Source: Varroa destructor
Taxonomy: Eukaryota > Arthropoda > Arachnida > Mesostigmata > Varroidae
Direction: 5' to 3'
Assembly (NCBI RefSeq): GCF_002443255.2
Contig: NW_019211456.1
Span: 28,951,341-29,015,340, forward strand
DNA length: 64,000 nucleotides
The notes under the pieces are model-generated. The model ran no database searches and was not told where the DNA came from. It worked only from the letters and a program-made list of their open reading frames with translations. Shown in pieces: positions 1 to 12,515 of this stretch (the stretch's first letter is position 1; each line of letters starts with the position of its first letter). The translations under genes and the position numbers were made by a program.

Positions 1-1340
1 ATCCCAACGATTTCAAATCGTTTGAGCCCAAATTAAATAGACTGTGAAGAACGCAACGCGCATAGCTAACGAAGTTGACGAGGTTGATCTTCGTACGCAA
101 AATTCTAGTCATGTTTCTCAGCTGCGCTATTTTCGCCACACATGTTCACATCGGACTGAATACAGAAGTGGACGAAGAAAGAAGAAATCACAGCTATGCC
201 GTTTCGTCTCTAATTTGGATGAAGTAGATATCACTAGAATGCCGATAGCAGACCTGCTCAAACAGAAAAAGACTACGAGATTCTGCGCCTTATGCATTTC
301 GCCTTCGCCATCATCGGCGCTAACGGTACCGTTGCCGATCTGGCCCGCCGACGCAGAGACCTCCGATGCGAGTACTCCTATCACTTCTACTACAACTCTA
401 CTTCGCTCTGCTCTGTAAAATGGAATGGTTCAGCTTTTTGATGCTAGTATCTTTGTGGATGTATGGGATGACCGCAGGAGATCCTAACCCGTTGGATCTC
501 CTCCTGCCCCTTCTGCTGTAGCCTCTTCGTTGAGGGCTCTTTTCCCTGCTCTTGCCAATGCTACCCTTAACCTCCTCGTTCTTTTCGGCCGTTCCTGTGC
601 TAGGCAGCCACGCCAATGGCGGCCGTAGCCCCGGCCATAGCGGCCTTGGTGTTCAAGCCAAGGAATCTGCTGCACTCGAGGTTAGTCGAGCGCATCGCAT
701 TTATTTCCGGGAAAAGACGACTAAGGAGAGGGTGAATGAGGGGAAAAGATGAAGCTGCACCAGCTGCTGTTACTGCTTCTGCTTCTTGCCTTGCCAGCTC
801 AGTATGTAAGCCTAAGCGGCTACTGCTGCTGCTTTGCCACACTGTACGTGAAGGAAATTGGCTGGAGCAGCCTGGTCAACGGATCTTACGAGCCTATGAG
901 CAGATCAAACCGTACAGCCACGACATCTGCAGCAGCATCTGAAGAAGCGCGTCAGTGGCCTCTCTGAATTGGGCTGGACTGTAATGCCGGTCTACCAAGG
1001 CACTGAGCTTGTACTTTTTATCCACTCCAAGGCAGACAAGTACGAGTGTGGTGAGTTATGGTCGACAGCGTCGTCGGCAACAGCGGCCCACGGTCGACAG
1101 CTTTGGCACACGAGGAACGATAAGAATTTGTCGAAGAAAAATCTGTTTCCTTTCAAACCGAATACGTCGTCGTTACATCACACAAGTGAGAGACCAGTAC
1201 TTCTCGTTCCTCTTTTCCATTCTCGTAAGTTCCTGTAGCCATTTTCCGCAAATTAGCCTTTACGCCGCGGTCTGCTGTCCACCTATTCTCGTTAGAAGTT
1301 GTCCTAGGCCTTGTATTTCGTGTTAGCCTGATTTACGTTG
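1..1340. other. GC-richer island without a recognisable gene
   Basis: From about position 300 to 1330 the base composition is clearly richer in G and C than the following DNA. Several short overlapping frames of 60-124 codons lie on both strands and none resembles a protein I recognise. A CTG-rich stretch near 755-795 reads as poly-leucine on one strand and as an Ala/Val/Glu-rich peptide on the other. The only structured item is a bulged hairpin at 474-507, listed separately. The first 300 bases show nothing distinct. Confidence 0.4.
474..507. repeat. Bulged inverted repeat (hairpin)
   Basis: The left arm GCAGGAGATCC (474-484) pairs with 494-507 across a 9-nt loop. Nine base pairs are perfect (476-484 with 494-502), and the pairing extends to 11 if a 3-nt CTC bulge in the right arm is allowed. 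Function is unknown; a stem of this length is near what chance would give in 64 kb. Confidence 0.5.
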
Positions 1341-2640
1341 GCGGTAACCCGATAGTCCAGCTTCTTGAGGCTCGTTTCGACCTTAACTCGGTGATGTTAG
1401 TAACGGCCGCTAGCTAGTATACATATTGACAAACCTTGTTAGTTGTCGCTATTTGCAACGTTTCACACAGAAAGGTCATGCCCTTGTTTTCTGTCCCATG
1501 ATATGTTTCAGAACTTATTTCCCCTTGGTTTTCTGTAGATTCTAATGCCCGTACAATCTTCAGAACATTGCCTTTCTTATATAATGGGTATGGTAATGTG
1601 GAACGTTTGGATTGTTTAGCAATCTAAAAGTCCATCCGCTGCTCCTGGAGTCGACTGTTGGATATCGTTCATATGAAGTTCGCATGACACGTTTTCGTCC
1701 TATGATCTGTTGTGTTTTCTTTTTAATTCACTCGATTTTCAGGAGAAGGTTTCGTTTCTTTTTCAGCGCTCATTCTCCGTTTTTTATTAGCCGAACCTTT
1801 AAGAACGTAGTACATAAACTAATAATTCCTCCTTGCTGCTGGCCAAAACTTCCAGACACTACTTTGCTCGCGGCGCGACTCAGTGTTTTTCCTACTTCAT
1901 CCCTCAGCAATTCTCTTCAGGCGAAACAATTTGAATCCATATCGCCCCACTATTTGACAGAGGCTTTGAGAGAATGTTTGCTAATGCTTGCCTTCTGGTT
2001 GCGAGGCATAAACAACGATTCCGTCCATGGACGTGCTTACTAGTAACCCCGTCATTGTATTCCTCGTACAGCAGCACACTTGATAGACAGAGAAAACTGG
2101 GTAGTACTAGCAAGTCACACCGGCGAACTGTTACCGATTAAACGGGGCAAACGGCAAACAGCACGCAAGCTTTTGGGTCCTCTCTCCGTGCTCTGACATG
2201 TAGTACGTAATTTGATTTTAACTTCGTCAGCCATGTACATGCGGCCCCTGTCTTGTCGTCGATTGTTGTTGCTGTCTTCAGCAGCGGTCTCTTACCGACC
2301 TGATCTTGCTTTCTGCTCCAGCTTTCGTTCTGCTTTTGGCCTGAGCTTAGCCTTCGCCTGCTCCACCTTCCCTGCCACCTCTGCATTCCTGCCGGCTAAT
2401 TTTATCGACAGTGTTTTCTTTCTTTTGCGCAATTCTCATTGATGCCCTGTCAGGCTCGACCTCTGGGGTTGTATGTAATTTTCCATCCATGGACGCTTCT
2501 TTTCCTTGTGCGGCTTCCGCAACCAGGGTACATCTTTGGCAGGGGCACAGTTACACATGCGCCATCAACTTACTGACAGCCACATGGCAGCAGCATCGGC
2601 GATACGATATATAGCCTAGCTAGGTCAGAGTACGGATAAT
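1341..2640. other. Non-coding stretch, no recognisable feature
   Basis: Mixed composition, with a pyrimidine-rich + strand between about 1700 and 2430. A 143-codon open frame at 1612-2043 starts at a TTG and encodes a Phe/Arg/Leu-rich peptide with no family resemblance. This is expected from T-rich DNA with few stops, so I do not call it a gene. A 10-bp palindrome CCTAGCTAGG sits at 2615-2624. Confidence 0.4.
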
Positions 2641-3136
2641 TCGGCGCGATCTATTGGTTAGAGTATTAATAATCGACAGGACAGTCAACCTATGAAGAGC
2701 GAATCAACATAGTGCACGCAGCCTATCTGCTGCACGTTGCCTTTTCAAGCTTGCTAAAAACAAGTTCAACGTAGATTTGAAGCAAGCAGAACTTCGAAAA
2801 TTCTCTGCGAATTACCTCTTTGTGAAATTGTAGGAACCTGCACTTTATTCGAGGACTCATTATTGCTTCGTACGTGAATATGCACTCTTATTTGCTTGAG
2901 CACGCGGGAACCCTATGGCGCACCATACAATTGACTTCCTCAGTTGAAGTAGATAACTGTTTTAAATTACCAACAACATGCATTTTTCTGTGCCAGATGT
3001 TGTTTAAACCTGACCCTTCACTTGGTCTACTGAAAAATGCCACGTACCAGGATTAACTTCCTTATATGCTCTATGAATTTATGCTGGCCGAACGGAAATG
3101 TGGATTCCTGTCATATTCGTATTGATTGTCAAATAT

Positions 3137-3148
3137 AAAAAAAAAAAA
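3137..3148. repeat. A12 homopolymer
   Basis: An uninterrupted run of 12 A on the + strand, in a locally A/T-only context. It might be the fossil poly(A) end of a retroposed copy, but I see no recognisable element upstream. Confidence 0.7.
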
Positions 3149-3675
3149 CAATAAATAATTAATATCTACTACAACAGTGAACCCAGCCTAGAATTTTGTC
3201 GACTATCTGCAGTGGCGTACTCAACAGCCTGCAATACGTCACACGACAGACCCTAATCGTAATGCTGATGTATGTCTCTCTTCTGAAGACTATGTTCTCT
3301 ACAGGACGAAAGACAACGGAACGTCTCAATGAACAATTCATTCCGACGCTTGCGTGCGTGTACGCTGAACATGCACCGCATACGCTTTATTTAATCGGTA
3401 GCCTTTTACATAAAATACTACACTATGCAGTTACTATGTAAGTGTTGAAGTATCAATTCAAGCCGTTAAAGGAGAAAAGCCGATCAGCATATCAGTACTG
3501 GTCATGTTGTGCAATAAGCCACATGTCGTATAGATCCGCTCAAAAATGATAAGGAGCGTGCCGGATGTCATCAATGTAATGTTATGTCGTGTATTTTCAC
3601 ATCTAATAAATAGCTACACGGGCCTGACGAAACAAAATATAATACTGCATGGAGTCATGGATAACACCAACATAA

Positions 3676-3684
3676 GGGGGGGGG
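3676..3684. repeat. G9 homopolymer
   Basis: An uninterrupted run of nine G on the + strand, unusual in this AT-rich neighbourhood. A single run like this can assemble into an intermolecular quadruplex but gives no intramolecular one by itself. Confidence 0.7.
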
Positions 3685-4218
3685 CCGAGTCAGAAGAGCA
3701 TTTGAAATGTGCGGTCGACATGCGATCGTTTGTTTAATAATGTGTTCTCCTGTATCTAATGTAATACAAGATGAACTTGGGAAAGTCTTCTGGGAAGAAA
3801 CAGTGTTTAAGCATACATGATATGAAGCATATGTTTGTTGCATGAGACATACTTCTGCTAGTGCTTAAGTAATAAGTTTGCGAAGTTAAAAAATTTACTG
3901 GTGACGCCGCTCCGCGATTGTCACATGTTATGGCAAAGCTTCTGAATTATCATTCTGAAATTCATTAATTTGCTGCAATAATCGAAGGTGGGATATTTTA
4001 TGCATCAACTTGTGAGCGTTCAGTCTGCTAGTTTCATACAACTCCACCGGCTCGTCTTATAAGGAACAAACTTGGAAAGCACATGTGATTCTAATAAGTA
4101 GTTGCATGTACGTTCAACATTCTGGAGTAACTTAACGTACTAACTAGCTAAATAGTTGTTCGAGTTCATTGAGTATTTTCATAGGTAGTGTGTTGAAAAA
4201 GCGTGCAGGTGAAATGAG

Positions 4219-4268
4219 CAGAGGTGCTACGCCACCTCTGGAACACCAGGAACACACGCAGGTGTTCC
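4219..4268. repeat. Two adjacent perfect hairpins
   Basis: The first stem is CAGAGGTG / CACCTCTG (8 bp, 6-nt loop, 4219-4240). The second follows directly: GGAACACC / GGTGTTCC (8 bp, 13-nt loop, 4240-4268), sharing one base with the first. Both stems are perfect. Together they could form a double stem-loop in an RNA or a pair of inverted binding sites; no function is known. Confidence 0.6.
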
Positions 4269-6394
4269 TATAATAGAATGCATTACTTCGGGAATATGGC
4301 TATTCTGTGGCATTTTATGTGCATTTCTGTGGCTATTTTACTATGTTTTGATGATGGGAATTTGTTCCCAACGCAATAGATTTTTCAATTGACAATACGC
4401 AGAATCAAAGCGCGAAACATCGCTTCTAAGCTAGACAGACTCGGGTGCGTGTCCGTGCTCTATTTCTGCTTTCGATCTAAGCAAAAATTTACTGAAGCAT
4501 AATCACTTCTATCTAATAGCATTATAGAGTCGTTTCGTACACAGAGCATAGATGAACTTCTCTCATATATTATATTCAAGAGCGAGCTTTCTCGCTGCAG
4601 ATCGGTTAGTCGAAACGTCGCAACTACGCACGTTATATATAATATACATAACAAGGACGAAGTCGATCAAGCACCAGTCTTTAACGAAACAGATTGAACG
4701 CGACTTGGAAATGACTGTAATCGAAAGAATGAAGATATCTATCAATGTAACCTACTTCTCTATATCCAGCAGCAGAAACAGACCTGATAGGAAATGTGAA
4801 GGACTTATATTTTGGTCACCGGCGAAAAGCATGATGAAGAATCAAAGATAACAGGTACACTTAATAATGAGAAGACCAATCCTTGTAGGCTCGCTAACGA
4901 ACTAGCTCGAACTGCGTTCCCGCCCCGTGACACACTGCGGCTACCGAATATTGCGCAACAGCTAATAGCGTATATATTGAGAACCAATAGGCACTTTAGT
5001 TATCTTCAGGCGGCTTCCCGAGGCCACCGTGAAATTTCTACAGGTCGAATGTATCCCCTGACCACAGGGAATATACAATGAGACATACATAGGGACAATG
5101 TATTTTGCTTGTGTACTCAGCAGAGCTGAAACCTTTTACACTACGACAATTAGCATGGGACCAATAAATTACATTCCAACTAGAATATGGCACTGAGGAT
5201 TGTTTTATTGGCTACAAGATGCAGTACTCATGCAAATAATGATTAAGTCTACATATAGCCTTACCTTCGCTTACCATATTACAACTCCCGGCAAGGCCCA
5301 ATTTTATTAAATCCTAAATCTGTGCAATATTACGTTATACCTCTCATTTGTTAACCGATGTAAGTAAAGTGGTTCAAACAGGAACATATTCATATCTGTG
5401 CTTCTGCTTACAGCATAAAGGACGTTGTCACCAATCCGATAATTTTTTATTTGTCAGTGATCGCACATGCCGTAAACCTGCAGCAACAAAAAAACGTGTA
5501 TTATATAGAAAAAAAAAGTGTAATGATAATATACTTACATATATTCTACCCTGGAAAAGGAAAAGCTTTGAGGGGAAACTTTTCTGCATCGTATCTCAGA
5601 AGGGCAGAAAAACGCTTCTTGCGCGGTGCTGCTCCCAAACTTCTGCGGAAGTTTCATTAGGCAGGGACCTCCTTGGCGTCAACTCTCATCTTTAGGTATT
5701 TCCCTTTGTCTGGAAAGGAACAGGTGCTTCAAGGTCCTTTGGACGACGCCATTTTAGAAACCTTAAAAGTTTTCTCAACTAATATAACGCTTACAATGCT
5801 GTGCTTCTGGGTACGTCTTACAGATGAAACAGAACTAACGTGACATCAAGATATGCTGGTCTACTGAACTAGAACCGTACGTGTGTTCATCGATGCACCG
5901 CAGGTATATTTGTGACATGTGAAAACGTTGGAACCACGTATCACAAGAGATAATGCTAGCTTCGTTCTAGTCCATACCTCAGCAAGATATTTAAGTTCTA
6001 TCGCGTACGGTTTCATGCATACGAGTGGGTTCTAGAAACGCATTGCTATTAGCGTTTTTAACTTCTTTGAATTCGGCTTTGTTTAAACCATATATGGTCT
6101 GCACATGCTGAGCGGGTTTGAAACCATACTAATGCGGTATTGACAACCGTACTGGACGAAACTATTTAATAAATGTTTGAATACTGGTACATATTTAGCC
6201 CAGACGAGAGATGCTGTATTGTTGGTAATCCCTAAAAAAAGACGGACCGACCGCGCCATTATCATGGCGGAGAACAGCGAAAAAGTGTTTATTATAAACT
6301 GCTTTTCAGCTTGCTAATTAATTGACACTGAACAGCTACTTAGAAAGTGTATACACCATTCCAGTGGAGCAACACAGGTTCTTGAAACAAAGCT

Positions 6395-7683
6395 CCACAG
6401 AAGCCGCGTGCAGGATTCTAATGGCCAACGTCAAGAAAAGGCCTGGCCTCGTCGCACAGTGTGCTACGCGCAGTGCTTGTCAACTCCAAGGCAGCTTTTA
6501 ACTCCGTGCCCAGGACCTAAGCTAGCCAGAATAGCTTTCCCTATGGACATGCTCAGCCTTCTTGCTGCGATTCTACGGGAGCACAGAATAGTTCTCGTTG
6601 ACTAAGTGGCCAAACTCTTGCCCTTCGCGCAGACAACTGGTCCGGCTTAGGGAGACGGCTTAAGTCCACTTATACTTCCCATCTCTCGGTTGGGCCTTTT
6701 TGATCAAACAAGAAGGTCAACGAAGTCAGTCGAAGTCATCTTGTACGCAGACGATTTAGTAATATACGGACCGAACAGGTTCCAAGCGCAGCAAACTCTA
6801 GTCCGGCTCTACGCGGAAGTTACAGACCTAGGACCTGAACTAAAAAGGCGATACAGTTTAGAAAGGACGGCAGGGCAGCGACAACTTACATTTTGTACCT
6901 CGCCACATCGCTTCTCGCCTCAGTTTCCGTACTTGGAGTTGCTCTTCTCTGGGAATAGAAGAAGCCTCGCCGCTTACATCATAGAATGATGCAGGAAAGC
7001 AGTGCTGGCTGCATAGGCGATCAAATCGATTCATCACTTATCCTTTGCAGCCGCTTTCAACTTGTTCGACCTCAAAATAGCTCCGATCGCAAGACATGGT
7101 ATGCGCGTCAGTGAAAAACCTCCAACGATTCGATCGTGTCAAGGCTTCATTTCTGAAAAGAACACTGAAAATACACTTGCTAACCTGAAATCACCTTGCG
7201 TATCTCCTGGCCAACTCGGCACTGTTATCCAAAAACCTACGTCGCTGCTTTCAGCCCCCAGAAACGGAAGCCTTTAGAATGAGCCTTAGAAATCGGGAGA
7301 AAAAATTCGCGGACATGAGAATTCCTTTCCTTCGAGTGCGACGGGGAACAACGAATGGGAAGAGACGAATCGGCTAAGAGACTTGTCGACGCACGCTTTG
7401 CCGCGCATGGGTTCCACCACAGATTCTTTAGGAAATCAGGTTTTACGAGCCTGACGATAGATGTAGGCGCTCCAGACGCAGAGGAAATTGTAACGGATAT
7501 CACATTGCTCATTGCCTCCTGGTATCATCTGTAGGACATCGGGCAATCCTCTTAGTTTTACAAGCTCAGTAAAACTAGCATAACTCATATAACGCCAAGT
7601 GTTTTAAACTGTTCTACATACTCTTTGATAATGATATGGTATATAACATATTTTACTCTACCTGTAAGGGAGAATAAAAAAAA
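6395..7683 (+). mobile_element. Decayed LINE (non-LTR) retrotransposon fragment, 3' half
   Basis: This is the 3' part of a LINE on the + strand: reverse transcriptase, connecting region and C-terminal zinc knuckle, in the order seen in intact elements. The reading frame is broken by several frameshifts and stops, so it cannot be active. The 5' end, including any endonuclease domain, is missing or unrecognisable. The 3' end may be the AATAAA plus A-run at 7673-7683, which would fit a short poly(A) tail. I saw no clear target-site duplication. The C-terminal signature (HGFHHR, then C...YH...HC) resembles LINE polyproteins I remember from mites and other chelicerates; the clade (CR1, Jockey or R1-like) cannot be settled without alignment. 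Confidence 0.85.
6425..7534 (+). pseudogene. LINE reverse transcriptase polyprotein, broken
   Basis: Motifs run in the right order. VNSKAAFNSVPR (6482-6517) matches the FxDFKAAFDSVP motif of LINE reverse transcriptases. The frame then shifts to a segment ending LLAAILREHRIVLVD (6519-6602). After a TAA (6603-6605), PFAQTTG and GDGLSPL flank a TAG (6648-6650) that sits where LINEs have a glutamine. The catalytic motif YADDLVIYG has both aspartates (YADD at 6744-6755). A further frame shift gives FRKDGRAATT (6860 onward), then HHLSFAAAFNLFDLKIAPIA (7032-7091), HGFHHRFFRK (7406-7435), and finally C...YHIAHC near 7453-7510, a CCHC-like knuckle. At least two in-frame stops and three frame changes mark it as an old pseudogene. 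The role in the parent element was target-primed reverse transcription of its own RNA. Confidence 0.88.
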
Positions 7684-10100
7684 TTGATTGCAATGTGGTA
7701 TAGGATCGTAATATCTCAAGGTTACTCACTAGCGTGCAAATTTTTCTCCGAAATGATGCCATTCTCTCGGCAATTCTTCTCTGACCTGAACCAAGATTCG
7801 TCTATATTTCGTCAGTTCACGAAAGCCAGTCCTTTCAGTAGTTGGGTTACAATTTTGTAACATGTTACACGTGAAATACCAATTTTTCTCGAAAGAGCTC
7901 TTCAACTGCAAGCTTTGTTATCGTGAAAAGCCTTCCAGATGGCGGCAATGCGTCCTTAGCATTCGAGTTCCTCGTTAGCCTTCAACATTCGAATGTTCGT
8001 TCTTGGAATGTTTGCATTATTCAAGGACTGTACTTCCCCTTCAGACCTCCTTTCCGAGTCTTTGCCAATTTTAAGTAAATTTTCATAATTCCGCAAGTTT
8101 AAAACCCTCCATACTTACTTGTGACAGCCTAATATAACGACTCTGCAGCAAACCTGGGGAATGAACGTAGTGTAATTGTTTTTTTCACAGTTATATGTTT
8201 TATAGTACATAAATGGATCTCGTCAATTACTTCTTCCTAGATTAGATTCCACTCATATCTCCCGAACTACACCTAGGTGACAAATTGCAGGTTAATAGGC
8301 ACACGTCTTGTGTCTTAACGCGCCTTTTGTTTCTCATCGACTAGGCATGTTTAGAGCAGGCAAGCGCTAGTGCATCTGAACAGGTGTCACGACCCCAAGC
8401 CCGTTTCAGTGCTGCCTACGGCTCTAGGCGTTGATGCCGGTTTCAGTCCTTCGGCCGTTCCGCTAAACAGCCTCTACATGCGCACTGGGGACTCTAATAA
8501 GTGGCGGGCGATGGCGCGACAGGGTTGGCGAAAGCGACATCCCTAGCGTTGGTGGCTTACCTATTGCAATAATAGCCGCTTTGTATTCATAGACTTGTTC
8601 GCATCGATGCGAACAGACGTGCCAATATACAAAGCCGTATATTATCGGGCACATCTCACTATTACAGGTTGTATTTCTTGATGCGCCTGAATCTGTGCGC
8701 TATGTTGGTTACCCTTTCCGCAATGTCGCTAGGCATAAAAAACATATAGGACACAACACAGTATGCAGTGGGTCCGTGTGTCGAGTCGAACGATACCTTC
8801 ATTCGAATCGCAGACTAAAGTCAGAAATCAAAGAAAGATCAACACGTCCTAGTGGCACGCAATACAGACCATGGCCTTATGAGTTATTTTTGGAACAAAA
8901 CTAGCGCTAATTGAGTGTAAATACGTTTAGGAAATATAAGTACTTTCAATAATATCAGATGCTGGTGCAGAAACATTAAACGTATTTGCTATGATAATAA
9001 TTTCAGGTTTTATAGGTAATTGAACGCTTGCTATGGAAAATGTAAAAAGACAAACTTCAAAAAACATAAAGAAACCAAAATCCGCGTGATATTAAAGTGT
9101 GTGGTCCAGATTGTTATCGTTTGATGATGAGAATTTTATCCGAACAATAACCTAGAGGACTGGGATGGAAGAATATTAAATTCTAAATTCAATTTATTGA
9201 TTAGTACGCTAACGCAGATTAAGGTAAACTTCATTCCATATGACAACATATAGAATCTCGTTCATGGCTACATGACCTCGAAGATTCGTTGTCTACTTTA
9301 TTTGTTTTCAGATCGAACAAATACCCCGAAAGGATTGTTCTGTGTATTTACTACCTTCCATTATTTGCTCGTCCGCGGACGTCGTTGAGTAGATACACAT
9401 ATGGGTCAGCTCTATGTGTTCCACACGGGCGTAACAGCTTTTCCTGCTATTTAGTATTTATATTTCTTCGCAATGAGGTTTGGCATCATTAATTAGCTGT
9501 CCCCTATCAACCGCTTAAAGCAAACGTACCTTAGATTTTAAGCTCTAATGGTCACTCATACAAACTGTAAGTAATGCAGACTAGAGTACATTATATGGAC
9601 AAGAAAATTGCAGCTCGGAAAAATTCCGATTGAAGCTTTTGTTTATCGAGTTGCACACCGCCTAAATTTGAAACGGGTTGGATATAACCGCTGCCATTGT
9701 TGCACCTTTAGTCTTAAGTTATCGGGGGTAATAAAACATGTAGCTTCCATGAATTTTGCACAAATTAACTTTGTTTTGTAAATAATATGTGTACTATGCT
9801 TCTGTATTGAGCTCGCTATCGCTATCAATCATTAAATCGCTGGAAGTGGCCAAGAAAAAAGAGTCCAGTACGTCCGCCCTGTTATATATTTTTGTCATGA
9901 GAACCGAGATGTCCCAAGGCTCTCAATACTATTTCACTGCAGACACCTGACTGAAATTGCTAAGCAAGCGGGAGAGTAGACAAACAGAGCAAGACCGATT
10001 ATCTGTTAGTGGCACTGCAGTCTATTTGTCCGTCCGTAGAAGGCTGGCCAAGATATTTTTTTAACGAAAAAAAACTACTTACCCTTCGATCCTTCTTGAC
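7684..10100. other. AT-rich stretch, no gene seen
   Basis: No frame here looks coding. A GC-richer patch at about 8340-8650 contains the 20-nt palindrome listed separately. The remainder is AT-rich with dense stops. Confidence 0.45.
8596..8615. repeat. Perfect 20-nt palindrome
   Basis: TGTTCGCATCGATGCGAACA reads identically on both strands, ten bases per half and no spacer. In random sequence of this size fewer than about 0.1 would be expected. A symmetrical site of this kind suits a dimeric DNA-binding protein or a replication-slippage product, but nothing nearby indicates which. Confidence 0.8.
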
Positions 10101-11120
10101 TTTCGCATCGGCCGATAAGTAAGGCTAGTCGTGGCGTCGGTCCATGCCAATAGTGTGTATAGCCAAGAAGTGGTTGCAATTTCATCAAGTTTCAATCCTA
10201 ACCTCATTCTAACATGGTTTAGGGGGATGAGTCAAGGGGCCCGTTTTCCTTCGCTGCCTCGCCACCGTCTGCGGATCAGGGCATACCTGCATCCTGCAGC
10301 TGCTGTTTTTGCTGGCTGGCCTGCTGCTGTCGCCACCCTCAAATCAAAAAGGGAAGCAAGCCAATCAGAGCCAATAGCGGTAAACAGTAAAGCATTCGCG
10401 TCTGTGCTGTTGGCTGCAGTCGACCTGCTGCACCGGCATGGGGAGCCGAGGAATTCCCAGAACCGCTAGTCGTTGCTAAGTAAACAGAGGTCTTCTTCCA
10501 CTCACCGCCTTTATCCATAGAAGTAGTAGCAACAGCAGCAGTGCGATTCGGACACGCAGGACCCAATGCTACTGGACTTTGCGGCCGAGTGTGCAAGGCC
10601 CGCACTACAAGTATTCCCCGCGGCTGCGGACGTAGCCGCCTGTCTTGATCTCGGTTTCGCTGTTGGTCTGTCCATGTCCCGTGAGGTCCCGGCGAAACCT
10701 AAAGTGGTGTCCCTGCGAAACCTGGAGCACCATTCCTGGTGGCCCAGTTATCCTTCTTGTGTAGCGCTCACTTGCCCAGCCCCTCCCAGGAGGCCCCCGC
10801 TCATGCTCCTTCTAGCTGTTACTGCTTCGTATGTTCCGGCGCTCCGCGAGTGTCACACACACCTTCCAGATTACCTCGAGGGGAACTTATATCACCGTCT
10901 GCAGTCTAGTCCTTGGTAGGAACCATGCCGATAAGCTTGCATTAACCAAGGTACCCTTCCCCTGACGCCTTACCTCCTGGGGCACGCCCCATATAGACAG
11001 CGATGGAACGGTGACTACGATTGCTGGACCGCCGCATAGCATGTAGGTGACATGGGATATCATTCTCTGAGCACACCTAGTTGGTAAGAAGCTGTCCGGT
11101 CGGTGGTTGCTTACCATGCA
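10101..11120. other. GC-richer island with overlapping open frames
   Basis: Four frames of 76-117 codons overlap on both strands. On the + strand the 10131-10469 frame (112 codons) contains an Ala/Val-rich segment (PAAAVFAGWPAAVATLKSK), and the 10566-10919 frame (117 codons) contains AAADVAACLDLG. These alanine-rich peptides come from CTG/GCN-type runs and recall the tail of the open frame at 22346-22546, but I cannot establish homology. No start codon or domain supports a gene. Confidence 0.35.
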
Positions 11121-12340
11121 TGCTGAAATTGATGACCTTGGAGATGTCTTGGTCCACTCCGATTACTGTATGGCATTTATGCGACAGCCTATAGCCACTC
11201 CCTTTCGTTCGTAATCGTATACTTACTGGTTGATAGCAAACTGCGAGCGGTTGTCAACTATCCGATTGGTAGTTGGCCCCCGCTTTGTTATGATTCTCAC
11301 AAAATTACTTATACGCTAAATCTTACATCGTTAAAAGGTTCTATATGTAACAGATACGCAGTAACGTTACCGGAAAAAAAAACTGTATTGATTGCTTTCG
11401 ATATCGTACTGGCCTATACTAGTTTACCTGAATTAAATAAAAGGCTTTATGTATGATACGTTGTAACTTCGTAGAAAACACGCTTTGTCTATCACTGCGA
11501 CAGAACGTGTACGGCTTAGCGAACCTACACGCCGCAAGTAGGGCTGAATGGTTTCCGAACTCAGTGACGACCCAGTAGAGAGCTTCGTCATTTCTTTACC
11601 TGTTCACTTCATCAGTGTGCTTTACCTAATTTGATTATGGCTGTGTGATCGAAAATGATCATACTGTTGTTATATCTGTTTTAAGTGGCAACATTCGTTT
11701 GAATTTAAAACTAGATATTTTTCTACGATACTAAATTCGACAGACTCAGCGAGACGATCTTTCCTGAGCCAGACAATCTACTCATAACTGCGTTCTGAGT
11801 TTAACTGAGTTTTGCCTAGGAACCAAACGATTCCGTGCGCTAGCCTTTGGCGTAAGCTTCCTTAATAACGAACCGCGGTGGCTTACTGAACAGATAAGGT
11901 GAAACCTGAGGACCAACTAGAAAATAAAAAGCTTTTAACTTTCGAATTGGGGTATCTCAGTTCGAGCCATTCTACCGCCTGGAAGACTTACCCCCTCTCC
12001 CCAGAATAATGATCAGTCTAGAAAATCGATCCAGTCGTGTAAGCAGTCCGAAGAAATTTTATTATTTAGAAGCTGTCTAACACACACACACACTAAAAAA
12101 CGTATATACATATATATGAGAAGGGGGTGCAGAGAACGGAGGAGGGGAAAACTGCCTGTACTTCATCAATCACGCCGATGTTACTATGCCGACTTCGTGT
12201 ATAATAATCTTTTTGCATCGCCTTGCTGCCGGCTCGTCGCAACTTCAAAACGTTTAGGAAAATTTATTCTGAGCAAGTGACCAAGTTCATCAGACTGATA
12301 AAATACAGTGTTCCATACCATCGATACAACAGCCTTCTTG
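11121..12340. other. Non-coding stretch, no gene seen
   Basis: No frame of note. A 10-bp palindrome GTAACGTTAC lies at 11361-11370 and a compound microsatellite at 12080-12118. Confidence 0.45.
12080..12118. repeat. Compound microsatellite (AC)7 ... (TA)n
   Basis: Seven AC units (12080-12093), a short A-rich spacer, then an interrupted TA tract (TATATACATATATAT, 12103-12117). Confidence 0.85.
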
Positions 12341-12515
12341 GTGCCTTTCTGGTGTAGATTCTTCAGCTGGTGTTCGTTGGGGGAGCGCGCGGGCGTGCAA
12401 CGAAACTTTTGTGTTTTTTCAGTTTTCCCGTCAGCCTTTCTTTGCCACAGCCTAGCTTATGCTGCTGCCTGTTGGCTGCTGGCATATGCGTGATGTGTCC
12501 TAGTTTACATTCCAT

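Larger units (their letters stand above)
2641..6390. other. AT-rich stretch, no gene seen
   Basis: Frequent stops in all frames; no frame shows convincing protein-like composition. It contains an A12 run (3137-3148), a G9 run (3676-3684) and two adjacent hairpins (4219-4268). The stretch just upstream of the LINE relic could hold unrecognisable 5' sequence of that element, but I could not trace it before about 6395. Confidence 0.45.

Noticed and set aside
1612..2043. 143-codon frame on the + strand
   Set aside because: TTG start, Phe/Arg-rich translation of pyrimidine-rich DNA, no domain; chance is sufficient.
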